A DNA stretch of 64,000 nucleotides. Source: Saccharina japonica. Its lineage: Eukaryota > Sar > Phaeophyceae > Laminariales > Laminariaceae. Under the pieces are notes generated by a model. The model searched no databases, had not been told where the DNA came from, and was given only the letters and a program-made list of their open reading frames with translations. The position numbers were made by a program, and so were the translations under genes. The stretch is taken from positions 310,001 through 374,000 of the forward strand of contig MEHQ01000812.1 in NCBI GenBank assembly GCA_008828725.1, read 5' to 3'. Below, piece by piece: positions 60,195 to 64,000 of this stretch (position 1 is its first letter; each line of letters opens with the position of its first letter).

Positions 60195-61400
60195 TGCGCG
60201 GGGTAAAGGTCGGGACGGGAAAATGTGGTCGGGACGGGAACGGTACGGTACGGGAATGGGAAACCGTCAGATTTTTCGTTCCCGACCGCGATTTCCCGAC
60301 CGGTACCATCGTCAGTTTCTGTTCCCGAGCTCTACCGTCCCTCGGTAATGGCCGTGTTCCCGTTCCCGACTGTTTCCCATCCCACTGTCTGCCCATTCCC
60401 GACTATTCCCGTCCCGCTGTCCGCCAAGTTCCGACTATTCCCATCCCACTGTCATATAAGTGATTCCCGTCCCATCCCGACCATGGGGTACAGCTTCTCC
60501 CATCCCGCATCTCACTATTGGGGCAGATATTCCCATTCCATTTACCGCTGATTTTTTCGTTTTCCCATCGCATGACCATGGATGGATGCAAGTGCATATA
60601 TTGCATTTTTACTCGTATATTTCCGAACTGTAAAAACAAATCATCTACGCGCGAATATATATTTCCTTTTTTTTCCCCTCTCGTTTTATTTTTTATTTTG
60701 AACACGAACTTAAAATTTGTATCAACCATTCAATTGGCCCCACTCATACTTCGCTATTTGAAATAATGGTACGGATGTGCTTCGGCGCTTCAAGCAGCGC
60801 CAAAGCAATCAGCCCCGGTTCCTGCTCCTATTGGTAGTGTTCCCGCGAATGTTATACTCGTCTATCGTAGCATATCAATACGTCGAAGTCACAAGTCGGT
60901 AATAATATAACTAGACACGTAGAAGCTACGAGGAGTACTATTAATAGTACTCGTACTCGAACAAGACTTTTTTATATTTCGCTCTTTCCAGCCGTTGTCT
61001 CCAGCCTGCGTCCCCGACCGTGTTCCCAACCATTCCCGACTGCGTTTCTCGACCGTATTCCCGACCCGGTTCCCGACCAATTTCCGACCTATTCCCGACC
61101 CATTCCCGACCTATTCCCGACCTATTCCCGACCTGTTCACCGATCATTTCCCGTACCGCCGAAAAATGGTTCCCGTACCGTACCGTACCGTACCGCCAAA
61201 AAACGGTTCCCGTCCCATCCCGTACCGCCAAAGAATCGTGTCTTCCCGTCTAATCCCGTCAACCAAATGGTTTCCCACCTTCCCGTCCCATTCCCGTCCC
61301 ACGGTAAACAGACGGGAACATTTTCCCATACCGCCCCTCGGGATGACCCAAAACAAATTCCGCCTGCGGCGGGCAAAACGGTCCCATCCCGTACCGCGCG
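60195..61400. repeat. GGGACGGG / CCCGTACC low-complexity arrays
   Basis: G-rich units (GGGACGGGAA, ACGGTACGGTACGGG) at 60195-60270, then the complementary type (TTCCCGACC, CCCGTACCG) at 60280-60545 and 61010-61400, separated by an AT-rich stretch. Confidence 0.75.
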
Positions 61401-61476
61401 GGGCCTTCGGCACCGCGCGTACCCTTGATTTTTTCTCTTTTTTTTTCTCTTCCATGCACCTGGATTGTTAGCAGGG

Positions 61477-61670
61477 TAGGTCTCGCCTGTCGTATATGGC
61501 ATTCCATTGCCTGCTCTACTTACTGCACTGCAGCGTCTCTGTTTCATAGTTGTGACCACAGAAGTGGTACGTACCTTTTCAGGATGAAGAATCGGCACGG
61601 ACACTGGATGTGCTGGATATCAACGGGTAGATAGTAGAAAGGAAGGTTTAACGTGAAGAACACACACAAC
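61477..61670 (+). repeat. Dispersed repeat R2, copy 2
   Basis: Second good copy of R2, ending AACACACACAACA. A weaker copy lies near 6353-6540 and a scrap near 118-166 (GGCACGGACACTGGATGT). Confidence 0.7.
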
Positions 61671-62751
61671 ATGTGCTCTTCGCATTTAGCCTGCACATCG
61701 GTACACATACAGCACAAGTACATCGCCGGCTAAAGTAGACACACAGTACAGGCGGCAGGAGCAGCAAGCAGCGGCTTTCAGCATATCGGGCTTCTCAACG
61801 CCCGACAGTAGCCTGGGAACCCGTAGAAACAGATCGACTACTACAGAGCGCACGAAGGTTCGAAAGAGGAGCTGGAGTAAGGTGGCGTTGACGCGCGTCG
61901 GCGGAGCGGGGCCAGCCTAAGGCGTGCTCTTCGCCAACGGCTTGCCTATCATAGAATAAAAGCTGGAAACACATGAAAATAAAAGCCGTTCGGTGCTTTC
62001 TCGGGGCGATTGACACCACCAGCGATGCAAGCATCGAAACGGAAAACGGCCAACATGAAACTGACACCGTAGGTCGTGGGGTTCCTCACAACTCACAACC
62101 CTAGTTTAGATGGGGCGAGATGCTGGCTGAAGCCCTACTTAGTTTGTCTGAGAGCGTGGCTGGCACAAGCCTCGTTGCCAGATCCAAACACCGTGCTTTG
62201 ACCCCGAGGGATAAATCGAGACGAGAGTTGCGGCAAACGTACCTCAGTGTAGGGGTAGTGATGATCAGCCGCGCGTTCCCTTGCAGGCCGCGGCCGCAGG
62301 TCTATTTTACAGCTGAAAATACAGTTCTTTGCGGGCTCTTCTCATTCGTTTTTCGTTCCCACTGGAAAAAACAAACCACGAACACCATTCCTGCAGAATT
62401 GCGATCTTTGAAAGTTGACTACCCCTATACCCTTCCAACTTCCAACCTCTCAGACGTTTTCGTCTGTCGGCTGTTATCGTAACGTACAGCCTATACCATG
62501 TATCGTCTTTCGGATAAACCACCCTCCCAATCTCCCACACAATAACCTTTAAAGCAGATCGGGAAGAACGTAGTGTCAGAAACCAAGATGAATGACACAA
62601 AAACGCACTGTGAATAACCCAATGTAAGCGTCTGAAAACAGAAACTCCCCCCAGCAAAACAAGATCTTGAAAAAACGAAATTAGCGTAAACAAACAAACT
62701 ATAGTACTGCAAAATGACTGGAAAAATTAACGCGACCGCTGTTCCAACAAA

Positions 62752-62920
62752 CAGTACAGGACACCTAACAAAAAAGAGGCTAATAAGAAACCCAGGCTGA
62801 GAGTTTGAGGAAGAAAAAAAATTATGGAGTCGCTGTCTTGAAAATAGTGTAGAAAGCACCCTAAAATAAGAAATCCAGCCTGGACCGGAATTCCTGTTTC
62901 TTATTAGGTGTTCTGTACTG
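62752..62920. mobile_element. MITE-like element, copy 1
   Basis: Terminal inverted repeats CAGTACAGGACACCTAACAA at the left and, on the other strand, CAGTACAGAACACCTAATAA at the right (18 of 20 match). 169 bases, non-coding. No clear target duplication seen. Confidence 0.7.
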
Positions 62921-63254
62921 CTGAGCCCCCAGTCGTGCGTTCGTTTTCTTTCCCGGAGTGTCGTGATTTAGGCAAACCCGAGTCCATTGAACATAAAGAG
63001 TACTTCAGACAATCTCCCTGCCACCCTAATACGAGGGACCGTGGTAAGTGGGCCAAAAATAATTTAATATTGTTATTAATAGTAAAAATAGTTAATTACT
63101 CGTATACCGTAGGTCCTATTTACTATGGTCCCCCGTGATAGAATCAAAATTAAATAAGCCTGAATACCAAACGTTTTCTGTCGTGCTACAGACCGGAAAC
63201 GTCAACGGAGAACGTCGAACCATTCGACCCCTTCTTCCGCTACTTGATATACCA

Positions 63255-63440
63255 GGTACAGTACAGGACACCTACTGTAATATGGAACAGGCTGATAGGA
63301 AAGCCACGCTGAGATTAAGAGGGAAACTAAGAAATTCGGGAGTCGTTATCTTGAAATTAGTGTAGAAAGTACCCTCTAAAAATAAGAAATCCAGCCTGGT
63401 CCAGATTTCCTGCTTTTTATTAGTTGTTCTGTACCGTACC
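63255..63440. mobile_element. MITE-like element, copy 2
   Basis: Ends GGTACAGTACAGGACACC and, reversed, GGTACGGTACAGAACAAC. Shares the interior block GTGTAGAAAG...AAGAAATCCAGCCTGG with copy 1, in the same orientation about 0.5 kb away. Confidence 0.7.
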
Positions 63441-64000
63441 TCATGTGCACCTATCTTTATCATGTCTGCGATGCAGTGATGTTGCCAAAACAACTCCTCG
63501 CGTACGTAGATAGGCAGAGTGATCTCGTCCTGATTTTACATCGGTCGCCGCGAGTGAACTCAAAGAACTACGAAACACCTACTCGAACACAACAAACATA
63601 AGGCCACTCGAAACGCTTCGTATAGGTAAAGCTACGTTATACGTGTGTCCGTACTTGGTACCTGCACCATCGTCCTCGCGCGGCCCCCTACCCCAATGTC
63701 CCCTCGAAGTAACACAATGCCCAAATCCACCATATTAGACGTATCTGCCTCAGCTTTGTACATGGAAGGGTCAAACACCAGGAAAGTAAATGAAACTAGA
63801 GTTTCAACTACAGCTGTGTTGCCCTTTGTATACTGAAAGCAAATGTATGTACAAGGCATATGAGGGTTTGTATATTTTTCCGTGGGTCGTGCCTCTAACA
63901 AACGCAGTTGGACCCTAAATTCGATGCTCGCATGGGAATACAGCTTAGTACGCAACCAAAAGTACGCGAACACAAACAGCTTGCCCAGGAAGCCTGTGGC

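Larger units (their letters stand above)
56877..64000. other. Region above gene 3 exon h5
   Basis: Expected to hold gene 3 exons h2 to h4, but no match to them was seen. It holds a near-perfect long hairpin (57390-57540), a CCCACC minisatellite (58480-58650), CCCGTACC/GGGACGGG arrays (60195-61400), a dispersed repeat (61477-61670) and two MITE-like elements (62752-62920, 63255-63440). Confidence 0.5.

Noticed and set aside
61795-62067. Minus frame with HRTAFIFMCFQLLFY, considered as gene 3 TM1
   Set aside because: Similarity to HRKRATVVWGALLLG is too weak and the flanking splice sites do not fit the h2 phase.
63632-63973. 113-codon minus frame with protein-like composition
   Set aside because: Reads plausibly and has a GT after the open stretch, but there is no homologue in the window and no clear acceptor. 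Left out for lack of support.
1-64000. tRNA, rRNA, CRISPR arrays and bacterial promoters
   Set aside because: Looked for by eye on both strands; nothing convincing was seen and the genome type makes the last two unlikely. A tRNA scan would settle the first.

Overview
This window looks like a nuclear contig from an intron-rich eukaryote, most likely a brown alga (kelp or Ectocarpus-like). That placement is inference. It rests on short exons separated by roughly 0.3-3 kb GT-AG introns, many CAG/CTG and GTAC-rich simple repeats, long poly-G/poly-C runs, and the absence of any bacterial-style gene density. No open frame exceeds about 212 codons, so genes had to be found by comparing the window with itself.

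The main content is a head-to-tail tandem array of three paralogous genes on the minus strand, with stop codons about 22 kb apart. Gene 1 spans 20129 to 6035, gene 2 spans 37781 to 27789, and gene 3 spans 56876 to 50110 (5' part not found). Matching the copies gave ten homologous exons (called h2 to h11) for genes 1 and 2, and seven (h5 to h11) for gene 3. Every splice site is GT-AG, every phase agrees, and most exon lengths are identical between genes 1 and 2. The first coding exon (h1) was not found for any copy.

The encoded protein has two membrane segments: a short cytoplasmic start, TM1, a Cys- and sequon-bearing outer domain of about 225 residues, TM2, and a cytoplasmic tail. After TM1 there is an FPxVxIC-type motif, and before TM2 an NIGGFW motif. 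Both recall the DEG/ENaC/ASIC (amiloride-sensitive channel) family; P2X receptors share the same topology. The tails of genes 1 and 2 end in PPSYADCA, a PPxY motif like the one bound by WW-domain ubiquitin ligases in ENaC. Gene 3 has lost it. Family membership is inference; the gene structures are read directly.

Layout: 1-6034 is repeat-rich with no supported gene. 6035-20129 is gene 1. 20130-27788 is intergenic, with hairpins, a GC-rich islet and a TTCCA array. 27789-37781 is gene 2. 37782-50109 is intergenic, with dispersed repeats and minisatellites. 50110-56876 is gene 3. 56877-64000 holds a long hairpin, CCCGTACC-type arrays and a pair of MITE-like elements. A poly-C-tailed dispersed repeat family (five copies) is scattered through introns and spacers.
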